A DNA stretch of 64,000 nucleotides from NCBI GenBank assembly GCA_026002855.1, contig BPGD01000001.1:2178001-2242000 (forward strand). Reading direction: 5' to 3'. Made by a program: the position numbers and the translations under genes. A model generated the notes under the pieces. The model had not been told where the DNA came from. It was given only the letters and a program-made list of their open reading frames with translations, and ran no database searches. Source of the stretch: Bryobacteraceae bacterium (GTDB lineage: Bacteria > Acidobacteriota > Terriglobia > Bryobacterales > Bryobacteraceae). Below are positions 1-9,145 of the stretch, piece after piece. Every line of letters begins with the position of its first letter. Position 1 is the first letter of the stretch.

Positions 1-54
1 TGGAGCGGGGCCTGCACAAATAGTACGGTTCCGGCTCGTGTATACTCCCTGCGA

Positions 55-1479
55 ATGGCTGCTGAGGACAAGGGGCTGGGCCGGGCGTGGGCCGGGATGG
101 CGATTCTGGCCGCCATCTTTCTGGGATTCGTGTTTCTGGCGCCGCGGCCGGAGCAGCTCACGCCGGGCGCCTGGCGCCTGGCCGGGCTGTTTCTGGCCAC
201 GGTGGCGGGGCTGATTCTCCAGCCCGTGCCCGGCGGCGCGGTGGTGCTGTTCGCCATCACGATTGCCCCGCTGCTGACGCCGCTGAAACTGGCGGACGCG
301 CTCGGCGGCTATGCCGATCCGACGGTGTGGCTGGTGATGGCGGCGTTTTTCATCGCGCGGGCGCTGATCAACACGGGCCTCGCGCGGCGGATTGCGCTCC
401 TCTTCGTCCGGGCCTTTGGCCGCAGCACGCTCGGGGTCTGCTATGCGCTGGGGCTGTCGGACATGGTGCTGGCGGGGATCATTCCATCGAACGCGGCGCG
501 CTCCGGCGGCGTGATCCTGCCGATTGCGCGCTCCATCGCCGGCATTTACGGCTCCGAGCCCGGGGCGACGGCCCGGCGCGTGGGGGCCTATCTGATGGCC
601 GCCGTCTACCAGTCGATCTGCGTCACCGCGGCGATGTTTTTCACCGGCCAGGCGAGCAACCCGCTGGCGGCGCAGATGGCGGGCACGTTCGGTTATCCGG
701 TGACATGGGCGAGCTGGCTGGCGGCGGCCTGCGTTCCCGGGTTGTGCTCGCTGGCGCTCGTGCCGTGGGTCGTGTCCAGAATCTATCCGCCGGAGATCCG
801 CCAGACGCCGGAGGCGGCGGAGTTTGCGCGCGCGGAACTCGAAAAGATGGGTTCGATGTCGCGCGACGAAAAGATCCTGCTGGCGGTGTTTGTTTCCGTG
901 TGCGGCGCCTGGGCGACGTCATCGTGGACGGGGCTGGACATCACCGTGGCGGCGCTGGCCGGAAGCGCCGCGCTGCTGCTGGCGCGCATTCTGTCCTGGC
1001 AGGACGTCTGCGGCGAGCGCGCCGCCTGGGACATCTTCATCTGGTACGGCGGGCTGTTGCGGTTGGGCAAGGCGCTGCATGAGCAGCACGTAACCGAAGC
1101 GTTCGCCCGGAAATTCGGCGGAATGCTGGCGGCGCTGGACTGGTTCGCGCTGCTGGTGGCGGCGCTGGTGGTCTTCTATTATGCGCACTATCTGTTTGCG
1201 AGCATCACCGCGCACCTGCTGGCGCTGTATGCGCCGTTTCTGGCGCTGCTGGCGGCCAAGGGCGCGCCGCTGGGGCTGGTGGTTTTCAGTTTCGCCTGTT
1301 TCGCCAACCTGAGCGCGGGGCTCACCAACTACGGCACCACGCCTTCGCCGATGTACTTCGCGCAGGGCTACGTGCCGCTGAAGGACTGGTGGCGCGTGGG
1401 ATTCCTGGTCTCGCTGTGCCACCTCGCGGTGTGGGGCACGGTGGGCTTCGCCTGGTGGAAGCTGCTGGGGCTGTGGTAA
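55..1479 (+). CDS. DASS/SLC13-family anion (dicarboxylate) transporter
   Basis: Inner-membrane protein of 474 residues, almost entirely hydrophobic, with a dozen or so membrane segments. It matches the divalent anion:sodium symporter (DASS, CitT/SLC13) family. The two characteristic hairpin motifs are visible: an SNA-type motif (IPSNAARSGG) near residue 144 and its pseudo-symmetric partner (NYGTTPSP) near residue 426. The family moves di- and tricarboxylates such as malate, succinate, 2-oxoglutarate or citrate, by Na+ symport or exchange; the substrate here cannot be read from sequence. The family aspartate/glutamate positions were not tested. The ATG follows a TATACT box by 8 nt with no Shine-Dalgarno, so the transcript may be leaderless. 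It stands alone and is convergent with the glycosyltransferase that follows. Confidence 0.85.
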   Translation: MAAEDKGLGRAWAGMAILAAIFLGFVFLAPRPEQLTPGAWRLAGLFLATVAGLILQPVPGGAVVLFAITIAPLLTPLKLADALGGYADPTVWLVMAAFFIARALINTGLARRIALLFVRAFGRSTLGVCYALGLSDMVLAGIIPSNAARSGGVILPIARSIAGIYGSEPGATARRVGAYLMAAVYQSICVTAAMFFTGQASNPLAAQMAGTFGYPVTWASWLAAACVPGLCSLALVPWVVSRIYPPEIRQTPEAAEFARAELEKMGSMSRDEKILLAVFVSVCGAWATSSWTGLDITVAALAGSAALLLARILSWQDVCGERAAWDIFIWYGGLLRLGKALHEQHVTEAFARKFGGMLAALDWFALLVAALVVFYYAHYLFASITAHLLALYAPFLALLAAKGAPLGLVVFSFACFANLSAGLTNYGTTPSPMYFAQGYVPLKDWWRVGFLVSLCHLAVWGTVGFAWWKLLGLW

Positions 1480-1485
1480 GACGGG

Positions 1486-3084
1486 CTAGCTGACGGCCTC
1501 GACCTCCACTTTCCGCGCCGCGCGCTCGAAGCGCAGCCGCGCCTGATGTTCCTGCCAGAGCGTCGAAATGCCGGCCCAGAAATAGCCGGAGACAAAAATC
1601 ATCAGGAACGGCAGGGCGAAGAAATTCATCACCTCAATGCAGTAGGCCACCATGCCGAGGAAGAAGAAGCCCATGGCGATCTCGGCAAACGGCAGCCAGC
1701 CGGACTTGCGCCGGTAGACGACCGCCACCTGGCCCCCGCTCGCCTTGGGCGCATATTTCGGCGTGCGCACGAAGCTCGACTGTTTGCCGAGCAGCGCTTC
1801 CAGCACGGCCTTCGTGTTCGAGATCGTCAGCGCCACGCCCATCGCCAGCAGGAAGGGCAGAATCAGGACGGCGCGCTTCCAGCGGTCCGGATAGAGCTCT
1901 TTTTCGGCCAGCAGGTAGAACGAAACGACGCTCCAGAAGGAGCAGATGATGAGCGGCACGTCCACCATCAGGAGCTGCTGCCAGCCGATGTAAAAGCGGA
2001 CGATCATCACCGGCAGCATCAGCGCGGACACGCACACCATCATCGGGTAGCTGATGTTCGGCGTCAGGTGGAACCACGCCTCGAGCTTTTCGCGCCAGCC
2101 GATCTCCTTCGAGCGCAGGATGCGGGGCAGCAGCTTCAGAGCGACCTGCGTCAGGCCCTTGGCCCAACGCTGCTGCTGCACCTGGAACCCGTAGGTGTCC
2201 ACCGGCAGCTCGGACGGGCATTCGATCCACGGCAGGTAGACGAATTTCCATCCCCTGAGCTGCGCGCGGTAGCTGAGGTCGCTGTCCTCGGTGAGCGTGT
2301 CGTGTTCCCAGCCGCCGGCGTCCTCGATCATCTGACGCCGCAGGATGCCGGCGGTGCCGTTGAAGTTGAAGAAGAGTCCCGTGCCCCAGCGGGCGACGTG
2401 CTCGAGGGCGAAATGGCCGTCCAGCATCAGCGCCTGCACCTCGGTGAGCAGGTTTTGGTGGCGGTTGATATACGTCCAGCGCGTCTGCACGAGCCCGACC
2501 TGAGGGTCGGCAAAGAAATGAATGGTTTTTTCGAGAAAATCCTCGGGCGGGATGAAATCGGCGTCGAAAATGGCGAGGAATTCGCCCCTGGCGCGTTTCA
2601 TCCCTTCCTGAAGAGCGCCCGCCTTGAAGCCGGTCCGGTTGGTGCGGTGGATGTATTCGATCGGGTGGCCCTGGGCGCGCAGCCGGGCGACGAGTGCTTC
2701 CGTGTAAGGGTGAGTATCGTCGGTGGAGTCGTCCAGGACCTGGATCTCAAGCAGCTCGCGCGGATAGCGGATCTTCAGTACGCTGTCGAGGAGCTGGTCG
2801 ACGACGTTGCGTTCGTTGAAGAGCGGAAGCTGGATGGTGACGCGAGGGAGCTCGGCGAAGCGCTGCCGGGGCTCGCGCGGGATGCGGCCGCGCACGCGGA
2901 GGTAGCGGATGATGGTGACGAACCGGTGCGCGCCGTAAATGGCGAGCGTGCCGAGCATCAGGAAGTAGGGGATGAGCAGTGCCCAGTCGAACCAGTCAAG
3001 CTGGTGGATGCCGGCGAAGGTGTCATCGGTGAGGATTCTCGCCCAGCGGCTCGCCGCCGACGGCGCCAGCGATAAGGCCAGCAT
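1486..3084 (-). CDS. Cellulose-synthase-like family 2 glycosyltransferase (membrane processive GT2)
   Basis: About 532 residues: an N-terminal membrane helix, a cytoplasmic GT-A domain and several C-terminal helices. All processive GT2 motifs are present: the DDS nucleotide motif (about residue 118), DAD metal motif (about 174), TED acceptor/base motif (about 265) and QQQRW (about 303-307). This is the CslA/BcsA-like architecture that polymerises a beta-linked polysaccharide and extrudes it across the inner membrane; the sugar is unknown. An upstream ATG at 3258 is open in frame, but the ATG at 3084 has AGGAG seven bases before it and gives a normal N-terminus, so it is preferred. There is no BcsB/BcsZ neighbour, so cellulose itself is not implied. 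It is divergent from the small membrane protein. Confidence 0.88.
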   Translation of the reverse strand: MLALSLAPSAASRWARILTDDTFAGIHQLDWFDWALLIPYFLMLGTLAIYGAHRFVTIIRYLRVRGRIPREPRQRFAELPRVTIQLPLFNERNVVDQLLDSVLKIRYPRELLEIQVLDDSTDDTHPYTEALVARLRAQGHPIEYIHRTNRTGFKAGALQEGMKRARGEFLAIFDADFIPPEDFLEKTIHFFADPQVGLVQTRWTYINRHQNLLTEVQALMLDGHFALEHVARWGTGLFFNFNGTAGILRRQMIEDAGGWEHDTLTEDSDLSYRAQLRGWKFVYLPWIECPSELPVDTYGFQVQQQRWAKGLTQVALKLLPRILRSKEIGWREKLEAWFHLTPNISYPMMVCVSALMLPVMIVRFYIGWQQLLMVDVPLIICSFWSVVSFYLLAEKELYPDRWKRAVLILPFLLAMGVALTISNTKAVLEALLGKQSSFVRTPKYAPKASGGQVAVVYRRKSGWLPFAEIAMGFFFLGMVAYCIEVMNFFALPFLMIFVSGYFWAGISTLWQEHQARLRFERAARKVEVEAVS

Positions 3085-3250
3085 GATCATTCTCCTGCGT
3101 GTGAACGCGAACCAGAGCCCGTGCGGAAAGCGGCTGGCCTCCCCCGCGGCCGCTCGCCCCGATTCTCTCCTCCGTGCCCGCCATTTCTCATGATACCCCG
3201 GCCAGACTTCGGCAGAGAGCAAATTTTGGGCGTAGAATACGGGAGTCGCC

Positions 3251-3640
3251 ATGAGCATGGAAACTCACGTCCGCATTCTCGCCTGGTTCAATCTGGTGCT
3301 TGGAGGGCTGGGCGTACTGCTGGCCGCCGTGACTTTCGCCACGGGTTCGCTGATTCCGGCCCTGATCTCCGCCGCCGCGGGCGAGGCGGGCGTGCTGCCG
3401 GCGTCGATTCTCCAGGCCGTGGTGACGGTGATCGTGGGGGTGATTCTGGTGCTGTCGCTGCCGTCGCTGATTCTTGGTTACGGCCTGTATCACTTCCGCC
3501 CGTGGGCGCGGATCCTGGGCATTGTGCTGGCGGCCATTCATCTGCTGAACGTGCCGGTGGGGACGCTGATTTCGATTTACGCCTTCTGGGTGCTGCTGAA
3601 GCCGGAGACGGCGGCGCTGTTTGAGCGCCCGCAGTCCTGA
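3251..3640 (+). CDS. Small four-helix membrane protein, unknown function
   Basis: 129 residues with about four hydrophobic segments joined by short loops and a charged C-terminus. I recognise no motif or named family; it resembles the generic small DUF membrane proteins of Acidobacteria. The start is supported by GGGAG five bases upstream and a TAGAAT box a little further up. It is transcribed in the same direction as hrcA, with a gap of about 90 nt. No function is assigned. Confidence 0.65.
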   Translation: MSMETHVRILAWFNLVLGGLGVLLAAVTFATGSLIPALISAAAGEAGVLPASILQAVVTVIVGVILVLSLPSLILGYGLYHFRPWARILGIVLAAIHLLNVPVGTLISIYAFWVLLKPETAALFERPQS

Positions 3641-3667
3641 GCCGGCATACAGGCCGTAGGGGTGTTC

Positions 3668-3697
3668 TTGAACCACGCCTCGGCGGTTCCCTATCAT
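3668..3697 (+). promoter_or_regulatory. Candidate sigma70-type promoter of hrcA
   Basis: TTGAAC at 3668-3673 and TATCAT at 3692-3697 are separated by 18 nt. The predicted transcription start, near 3704, lies just past the first ATG (3702). This supports the internal ATG at 3735 as the true hrcA start. No CIRCE inverted repeat is seen here. Confidence 0.45.
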
Positions 3698-3734
3698 CGA
3701 AATGAGGGAGCAGACGGCTGCTTCCCGGGTCCCT

Positions 3735-4766
3735 ATGGAGCAGGTTCTCAGCCAGCGGTCGGTGGAAATCCTGCACGCCATCGTCCAGACCTATGTCGAG
3801 ACGGGCGAGCCGGTGGCTTCGCGCACGATCGCGCGGCGGCGGAAGGACCAGCTCAGCCCGGCCACGATCCGCAACATCATGTCGGACCTGGCCGAGATGG
3901 GTTATCTCGAACAGCCTTACACCTCGGCGGGCCGCGTTCCAACGGCCAAGGCGTTTGAACATTATGCGGCCAGCGTGGCCGCGGCGCTGCGCCGGGTACC
4001 GGCCAGCGAGCGGCTGCGTCAGGAGCTCGCTCCGTGCACGACGCCGGATGAATGCGTGCAGCAGGTCTCCCACCTGTTGACGTCGCTGACGCGCAACGTG
4101 GGCATCGCCGCCGCCATCCCGGCCTCGGCGCAGACGCTGGACCAGATCGACCTCATCCGGCTGCCGGACCGGCGCATTCTGATGATCGTGATCACCCGCG
4201 ACGGACTGGTGCACAACCAGGTGGCCCAGCTTCCGGAGCCGGTGACACAGGACGAACTCCAGTCGATCCGCAATTACGTCAACCAGCACTTCTCCGGATG
4301 GGCGCTGCGCGACATCCGGGCCGAGCTCGACCGGCTGGTGCTGGAAGAACGCACCGCCTATGACCTGCTGCTACGGCGGCTGCAACTGCTGCACGCGCGC
4401 GGGTTGCTGTCGTTCGAGCTGCCCCCGCGGATCTACATGGAAGGCGCGTCGAACCTGCTGGGCCTGGACCTGCACATCACGCGGGAACGGCTCCGCGAAC
4501 TGTTCCGGGCGCTCGAGGAGAAGCAGAAGCTGATCGAGCTGCTCGATCAGTTCCTGGACGCGCGGCAGACCGGGCTGCAGGTGCGGATCGGGCTGGGCGA
4601 GGCGCATGCTGCGCTTCGCGATTTCGCGCTGATCGGAATGACCGTGGAAGGCCCCGGGGGTCTGGAAACGCGGCTGGCGGTTCTGGGCCCGATGCGGATG
4701 AACTATCCACGCGTGATGTCGGCGGTGGTGCAGATGCGGTCTCTGCTGGAAAGCCTGCCGCAATAG
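3735..4766 (+). CDS. hrcA: Heat-inducible transcription repressor HrcA
   Basis: HrcA represses class I heat-shock genes by binding CIRCE operators, and its folding depends on GroEL. From the ATG at 3735 the product has 343 residues and begins with the typical HrcA opening (SQRSVEILHAIVQTYVETGEP), the winged-helix DNA-binding domain. The recognition-helix region (SPATIRNIMSDLAEMGYLEQPYTSAGRVPT) is followed by the GAF-like dimerisation domain. A longer start at 3702 would add 11 residues but sits on top of the likely promoter. It heads a cluster with grpE and dnaJ, a common arrangement, but dnaK is not in the window. No CIRCE was found upstream, so autoregulation is not evident. Confidence 0.93.
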   Translation: MEQVLSQRSVEILHAIVQTYVETGEPVASRTIARRRKDQLSPATIRNIMSDLAEMGYLEQPYTSAGRVPTAKAFEHYAASVAAALRRVPASERLRQELAPCTTPDECVQQVSHLLTSLTRNVGIAAAIPASAQTLDQIDLIRLPDRRILMIVITRDGLVHNQVAQLPEPVTQDELQSIRNYVNQHFSGWALRDIRAELDRLVLEERTAYDLLLRRLQLLHARGLLSFELPPRIYMEGASNLLGLDLHITRERLRELFRALEEKQKLIELLDQFLDARQTGLQVRIGLGEAHAALRDFALIGMTVEGPGGLETRLAVLGPMRMNYPRVMSAVVQMRSLLESLPQ

Positions 4767-4814
4767 CGGTGCTGCCTGCTACCCTGAAATTAAAACAACA
4801 GGATCCGTCCAACC

Positions 4815-5396
4815 ATGCCTGAGCAGGAACTGCCCAACGCCACACAGGATGTGGCTGCGCTCTCGCCTGAAGCGCAGGCGGCGCTCGAGTCCGCCGCAAC
4901 CGCGCCGAAGGAAGGCGAGGCAGCCACAGCGCCGGCGGCGGAATCGCTGGCCGCCGAGCGGGACCGCCTCGCGCAGGAGAAGGAGGAGTTGCAGGACCGC
5001 TACCTGCGGCTGGCGGCCGAGTTCGACAACTTCCGCAAACGCAGCGAGCGGGAACGGCTCGAAGCACTCGAGTACGCGGCCATGGGCGCGGTGAAAGCGC
5101 TGCTGCCGGTGCTCGACGACTTCGAGCGCGCCCTGAAGTCCCGTTCCTCCGATGCCGAATTTGCGCGCGGCGTCGAGCTCATCTACCAGCGGATGTATGA
5201 TGCGATGAAGAAGCTGGGACTGGAGCCGCTCGAAGCCGAAGGCAGGCCGTTCGATCCGAACTTTCACGAGGCCGTCGAGCGGGTAGTCGACCCGAACGTC
5301 GAGCAGGACACCGTGGTTGCCGAACTGCAACGCGGATACCTGTTCAAGGGACGCCTGCTCCGGGCGGCGCTGGTTCGCGTCGCCGTCAAGGGCTGA
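4815..5396 (+). CDS. grpE: Nucleotide exchange factor GrpE
   Basis: GrpE, 193 residues, is the ADP/ATP exchange factor of DnaK. A low-complexity Ala/Glu-rich N-terminus leads into a long coiled coil (LAAERDRLAQEKEELQDRYL), then the family core with EFDNFRKR, LPVLDDFERAL and the C-terminal beta domain with GRPFDPNFHEAV and GYLFKGRLLR. It lies 48 nt after hrcA and 3 nt before dnaJ, so it is probably co-transcribed with both. An AGGA lies about 10 nt before the ATG. Confidence 0.95.
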   Translation: MPEQELPNATQDVAALSPEAQAALESAATAPKEGEAATAPAAESLAAERDRLAQEKEELQDRYLRLAAEFDNFRKRSERERLEALEYAAMGAVKALLPVLDDFERALKSRSSDAEFARGVELIYQRMYDAMKKLGLEPLEAEGRPFDPNFHEAVERVVDPNVEQDTVVAELQRGYLFKGRLLRAALVRVAVKG

Positions 5397-5399
5397 TCC

Positions 5400-6515
5400 G
5401 TGACTCAGCGCGACTACTACGAAATCCTCGGCGTTTCCCGCAACGCCACCGAGCAGGAGCTGAAAAGCGCCTACCGGAAACTCGCGCTGAAATACCATCC
5501 CGACCGCAACCCCGGTAACAAGGAGGCCGAGGAGCGCTTCAAGGAAGCCGCGGAAGCCTACAGTGTTCTCTCGGATCCCGAAAAGCGGCGCATTTATGAC
5601 GCCTACGGCCACCAGGGTCTTTCCGGCTCGGCAGCGCCGGGCTTCAACCCGGACGCGTTTGCGGATTTCGCCGACATTTTCGGGGACTTCTTCGGATTCG
5701 GCGACCTGTTCGGCACGTCGTCGCGGCGAAGGAACCGGCCGCAGCGGGGCGAGGACACGCGGTTCGACCTCGAGATCAACTTCGAAGACGCCATCTTCGG
5801 CAAGGAAGTCGAGATCCAGGTTCCGCGCCTGGAGGTCTGCCCGGCCTGCCAGGGCTCGGGGGCCGAGTCGCGCGACGGCTGGGCCACGTGCACGCACTGC
5901 CACGGCCGCGGCGAACAGTTCTACCGCCAGGGATTCCTCACCATCCGCCGGACGTGCTCCTACTGCGGCGGCTCGGGGCGTGTGCTCCGCCGCCCGTGCC
6001 GCAACTGCCAGGGCGAAGGCCACGTCCAGACGACGCGCAAGCTGAAGCTCCAGATCCCCCCGGGCATCGACAGCGGCAACAAGATGCGCGTCGCCGGCGA
6101 AGGCCAGCCCGGCATCAATGGCGGCCCGCCGGGCGACCTCTACGTCTACATCATCGTCAAGCCCCACCCGGTGTTCGAGCGCCGTGAGGACGACCTGCAT
6201 TGCACCGTGCCGCTGAACGTGGCCCAGGCCGCGCTGGGCGCCGAGCTCAACATCCTCACTTTCGACGGGCTGGAAACGGTGAAGGTCCCCGAGGGCGTGC
6301 AGAGCGGCGAGACCATCCGGCTCAAGGGCAAGGGCGTGCCCCATCTGCATGGCAAGGGTCGCGGCGACCTGGTCATCCACCTCGATGTCCGCATCCCGCG
6401 CAAGCTCACCCGCGAGCAGCGCCGCCTGTTTGAGCAGCTCCGCGAAACGCTGCCGGACGAAAGCGAACCGCAGCAGAAGTCGCTGCTTGAAAAACTGAAG
6501 GATTATCTGGTCTGA
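5400..6515 (+). CDS. dnaJ: Chaperone DnaJ (type I Hsp40)
   Basis: DnaJ, 371 residues from a GTG start three bases after the grpE stop. Order: J domain with the HPD tripeptide (KYHPDRNPG), Gly/Phe-rich linker ([19 protein letters not shown]), four CxxCxGxG-type zinc-finger repeats ([32 protein letters not shown]) and C-terminal substrate-binding beta domains. It stimulates DnaK ATP hydrolysis and binds unfolded substrates. All key residues are present. Its 3' end overlaps the convergent glycosyltransferase-methyltransferase gene by 13 nt. Confidence 0.97.
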   Translation: MTQRDYYEILGVSRNATEQELKSAYRKLALKYHPDRNPGNKEAEERFKEAAEAYSVLSDPEKRRIYDAYGHQGLSGSAAPGFNPDAFADFADIFGDFFGFGDLFGTSSRRRNRPQRGEDTRFDLEINFEDAIFGKEVEIQVPRLEVCPACQGSGAESRDGWATCTHCHGRGEQFYRQGFLTIRRTCSYCGGSGRVLRRPCRNCQGEGHVQTTRKLKLQIPPGIDSGNKMRVAGEGQPGINGGPPGDLYVYIIVKPHPVFERREDDLHCTVPLNVAQAALGAELNILTFDGLETVKVPEGVQSGETIRLKGKGVPHLHGKGRGDLVIHLDVRIPRKLTREQRRLFEQLRETLPDESEPQQKSLLEKLKDYLV

Positions 6516-7927
6516 TCCGCGCCTGGCTTTCGGCCGACCGCGATCAGCGAGACGCCGGGCCACGGCAGCCAGCCATCGATCCGCTTCCACAGCCACACCA
6601 GGCGGTCAAAGGCCCAGAGCTGCATGCGGCTGAACGTGCGCCGGCGGAGCACGCGGCCGTTCCACCACCAGCCGGGGCGGGTGACGCGGTTGAAGCCGAA
6701 CAGCCGCTCCAGCTCGAAGCCGGCCTCTTCCATCCGGATCCGCAGTTCCTCGGCCGAATAGCGCCGCCAGTGGCCGAGCACGCGGTCCAGCTCTCCGTAG
6801 ATCCCCTGGCCTTCCGGCACCAGAATGATGGCGCGGCCGCCGGGCGCCAGAACGCCAAAGATGTTGCGCAACGCCTGGCGGTCGTCTTCAACGTGTTCCA
6901 CCACGTTCAGGCAGACCACGGTGTCCACCTGTCCGGTCCAGGGCGCAAAGTCCTCCGGCCGGCTCAGGTCGATGCGCGCCACCCGCACCCGCGGCCGGTG
7001 AGCCAGCCGCACTGCCAGGCGCGCCAGGTGTTCGGTGTCGATGTCGGAGGCAACATACAGCTCGCGCTTCGGCGCAAGTCTGCGAGTGAGATTGCCGATA
7101 CCTGCGCCGATTTCCAGCACGCGGCGGCCGACGAATGGCGCGATGGTCTCCGCCATCCATGCGTTAAAGCGGCGCGCGCGGGCCAGCCGGTCCAGGATTT
7201 CGGCGCCCGAGTCGGCATAGATGTCCCGCTGGACAAGAAAGCGCAGGATCACGAGCAGCCCCAGCAACGCGTCGCGCCTGCGGATCTTTTTTCCTTCCTC
7301 GTAAGTGCGCCCGTGATAGCGGATGGGCACTTCGTAGATCACCGCCTCGCGCTGCGCGAGCTTCAGCGTGATTTCCGGTTCAAAGCCGAAGCCGGAGCAT
7401 CGCAGCGGCAGGCTGCGGACGAGGTCCGTGCGGAAGGCCTTGTAGCCGGTCCAGACGTCGGTCAGGTTGAGATCGCTGGCAAAGTTGGTCAGCGCAGTGA
7501 GCCAGCGGTTGGCCACCGCATGCCAGTAGTAGAGCACGCGCCGCTCGGTGCCAACGGCGAAGCGCGTGCCAAAGACGGCGTCGGCACGTCCCTCGACGAG
7601 AGGCCCAAGCAGCCTCGGATAGTCATGCGGGTCGTATTCGAGATCGGCGTCCTGAATGATGGAGAGCTCGCCGCGGGCCGCAGCGAGCGCGGTGCGAACG
7701 GCGGCGCCCTTGCCGCGGTTCCGTTCGTGGCGCAGGACGCGAATCCGGCCGGGGTGCTCGCGCTCGAGCTGCCGCGCCGTCTCGCCGGTGCCGTCGGTGG
7801 ATCCGTCGTCAACAATGACGATCTCCCGCTCGAGCCCGTCGGGCAGCCGCGCCGCGACAGCGCGCTCGACGACCACCGGGAGGAACTCCTCCTCGTTGTA
7901 GGCGGGAATGAGGATGCTCAAAAGCAT
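6503..7927 (-). CDS. Fused family 2 glycosyltransferase and class I SAM-dependent methyltransferase
   Basis: About 474 residues in two domains. The first ~235 form a DPM1-like GT2 domain ([12 protein letters not shown] start, [17 protein letters not shown] metal motif), of the kind that transfers a sugar to a polyprenyl phosphate or lipid carrier. A linker follows, then a Rossmann methyltransferase with SAM motif I ([15 protein letters not shown]), the acidic loop (ASDID) and post-motif [13 protein letters not shown]. No hydrophobic anchor is obvious. An upstream in-frame ATG at 8014 exists, but the GT2 fold starts exactly at the ATG at 7927, so that start is chosen; neither has a clear SD. 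The acceptor and the methylated group are unknown. Confidence 0.85.
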   Translation of the reverse strand: MLLSILIPAYNEEEFLPVVVERAVAARLPDGLEREIVIVDDGSTDGTGETARQLEREHPGRIRVLRHERNRGKGAAVRTALAAARGELSIIQDADLEYDPHDYPRLLGPLVEGRADAVFGTRFAVGTERRVLYYWHAVANRWLTALTNFASDLNLTDVWTGYKAFRTDLVRSLPLRCSGFGFEPEITLKLAQREAVIYEVPIRYHGRTYEEGKKIRRRDALLGLLVILRFLVQRDIYADSGAEILDRLARARRFNAWMAETIAPFVGRRVLEIGAGIGNLTRRLAPKRELYVASDIDTEHLARLAVRLAHRPRVRVARIDLSRPEDFAPWTGQVDTVVCLNVVEHVEDDRQALRNIFGVLAPGGRAIILVPEGQGIYGELDRVLGHWRRYSAEELRIRMEEAGFELERLFGFNRVTRPGWWWNGRVLRRRTFSRMQLWAFDRLVWLWKRIDGWLPWPGVSLIAVGRKPGADQTR

Positions 7928-8008
7928 GCCATTTCGGCCGGATGTCTTTTCATGCTGCCACAGGAAAGGCCGCGAGTTTCCGGCCAGTCTGGAGATCCCG
8001 GCCACGGG

Positions 8009-8037
8009 TTCCATCAGATGTAGGGGCGCGATATATT
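8009..8037 (+). promoter_or_regulatory. Candidate promoter of the glycine-rich exported protein
   Basis: TTCCAT at 8009-8014 and TATATT at 8032-8037 are 17 nt apart. The leader that follows carries GGAG about 8 nt before the ATG at 8056. Confidence 0.35.
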
Positions 8038-8055
8038 GTGGGCGGAGCCAAACCG

Positions 8056-8919
8056 ATGTGGACCCTCAACCGCCGTGCGTTGCTCGCCTCACTGGCCGGA
8101 GCGCTGCCGTTGCCGTTGCATGCCGCCGACCCCTGGACGAAGCCGCCAAACACCTGGACCGAGAAAGACATTCAGCGGATCCTGACGGATTCCCCTTGGG
8201 CCCGGCAGGTCTCGATCACACTCAGCAGTGGCATGGCGCCTGGCGGCGGAGGACGCCGCGGCGGCCGCGGTGGCGGAGGGCCGTTGGGAAGCGGCATGCC
8301 CGATGCGAGCATCGGCGCAGGCAGCGAAGGTGTCGGCGGGATGGGCGGCAGGCCTGGCATGGGCGAAGGCATGGGTGGAACGATGGCGCCATCCATCACC
8401 TTTCAGATCCGGTGGCAGTCTGCCAAACCCATCAAGATCGCCACGGTCCGGGCGCGGATGGGCGCTGAGGCGGAGACATCGCCGCAGGCGCGGGAGTTCA
8501 TTGAGAGGGAAGAGCCGGACTATGTGATCGCCGTGATCGGCCCACCCTTAGAGCCGGCCGAGGCAGGCGGGATGCGCCCGGGCAGACCCGGATCCAGTGG
8601 CCAGCCCCCTGCGGGCCCTGGCCCGGTGCCTGCCGGCGCCCGTCCTGGCGCCGGCCGCGGCGCCGATTCCACACAGTGGATGGCCGCGCTCAAGGAGAAC
8701 ACCTGGCTCGCCTGGAAGGAGCATGAAAAGCTCCATCCTTCCTCGGTCACGCTGCCGCCGGAGGGACAGCGAGGCGTGCTGATTTTCCACTTCCCCAAAG
8801 ATCACCCGATTGAACTCGAGGACAAGGAAGTGGAATTTTGCATGCGCCGCGGCCCGATTGAGGTGAAGAAGAAGTTCCGCCTCAAGGACATGGTTTACGA
8901 GGGCAAGCTCTCTCTCTGA
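8056..8919 (+). CDS. Exported glycine-rich protein, unknown function
   Basis: 287 residues. The N-terminus (LNRRALLASLAGALPLPLHA) is a signal peptide with a twin arginine, so Tat or Sec export are both possible. Residues about 55-110 are Gly/Arg/Met-rich low complexity, followed by a small folded segment (SITFQIRWQSAKPIKIATVRARMG), a Pro/Gly linker and a C-terminal domain with HFPKDHPIELEDKEVEFCMR. No named family is recognised. It stands alone and is followed by a GC-rich hairpin. Two low-complexity linkers suggest a bead-on-string exported protein. Function unknown. Confidence 0.7.
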   Translation: MWTLNRRALLASLAGALPLPLHAADPWTKPPNTWTEKDIQRILTDSPWARQVSITLSSGMAPGGGGRRGGRGGGGPLGSGMPDASIGAGSEGVGGMGGRPGMGEGMGGTMAPSITFQIRWQSAKPIKIATVRARMGAEAETSPQAREFIEREEPDYVIAVIGPPLEPAEAGGMRPGRPGSSGQPPAGPGPVPAGARPGAGRGADSTQWMAALKENTWLAWKEHEKLHPSSVTLPPEGQRGVLIFHFPKDHPIELEDKEVEFCMRRGPIEVKKKFRLKDMVYEGKLSL

Positions 8920-8972
8920 GACGGAAGGCGTAACCTGAGCAGGCGTCTTCTGCCCTCCGGCCCGTGACTGGA

Positions 8973-8991
8973 GCTCGCCCGCAGGGCGAGC
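8973..8991 (+). terminator. Terminator-like hairpin
   Basis: A perfect 8-bp inverted repeat (GCTCGCCC / GGGCGAGC) with a 3-nt loop lies about 50 nt after the exported-protein stop. There is no T tract, so termination is only inferred. Confidence 0.4.
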
Positions 8992-9145
8992 GGAAGGAGC
9001 GGGTGCCACCACCGCCCCGCAGGCTCAGGCTGCGCCGTTGGCGGCTCGTTTTCGGGCGCTTTGCGTCCTTCACTCGCGGCTCTGAGGAGCGCATGCGGTG
9101 CCGTCCGGACCGCCATGGGGCGCGACAATGGGATTGGAGCATTCC

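Noticed and set aside
1546-3075. 509-residue open frame on the plus strand across the GT2 gene
   Set aside because: Shadow frame; residue composition is that of reverse-complemented GT2 codons.
3641-3734. CIRCE operator before hrcA
   Set aside because: No TTAGCACTC/GAGTGCTAA-like arms are present.
4779-6596. 605-residue open frame on the minus strand across grpE-dnaJ
   Set aside because: Antisense shadow of two well-identified genes in GC-rich DNA; its composition is low-complexity and matches no family.
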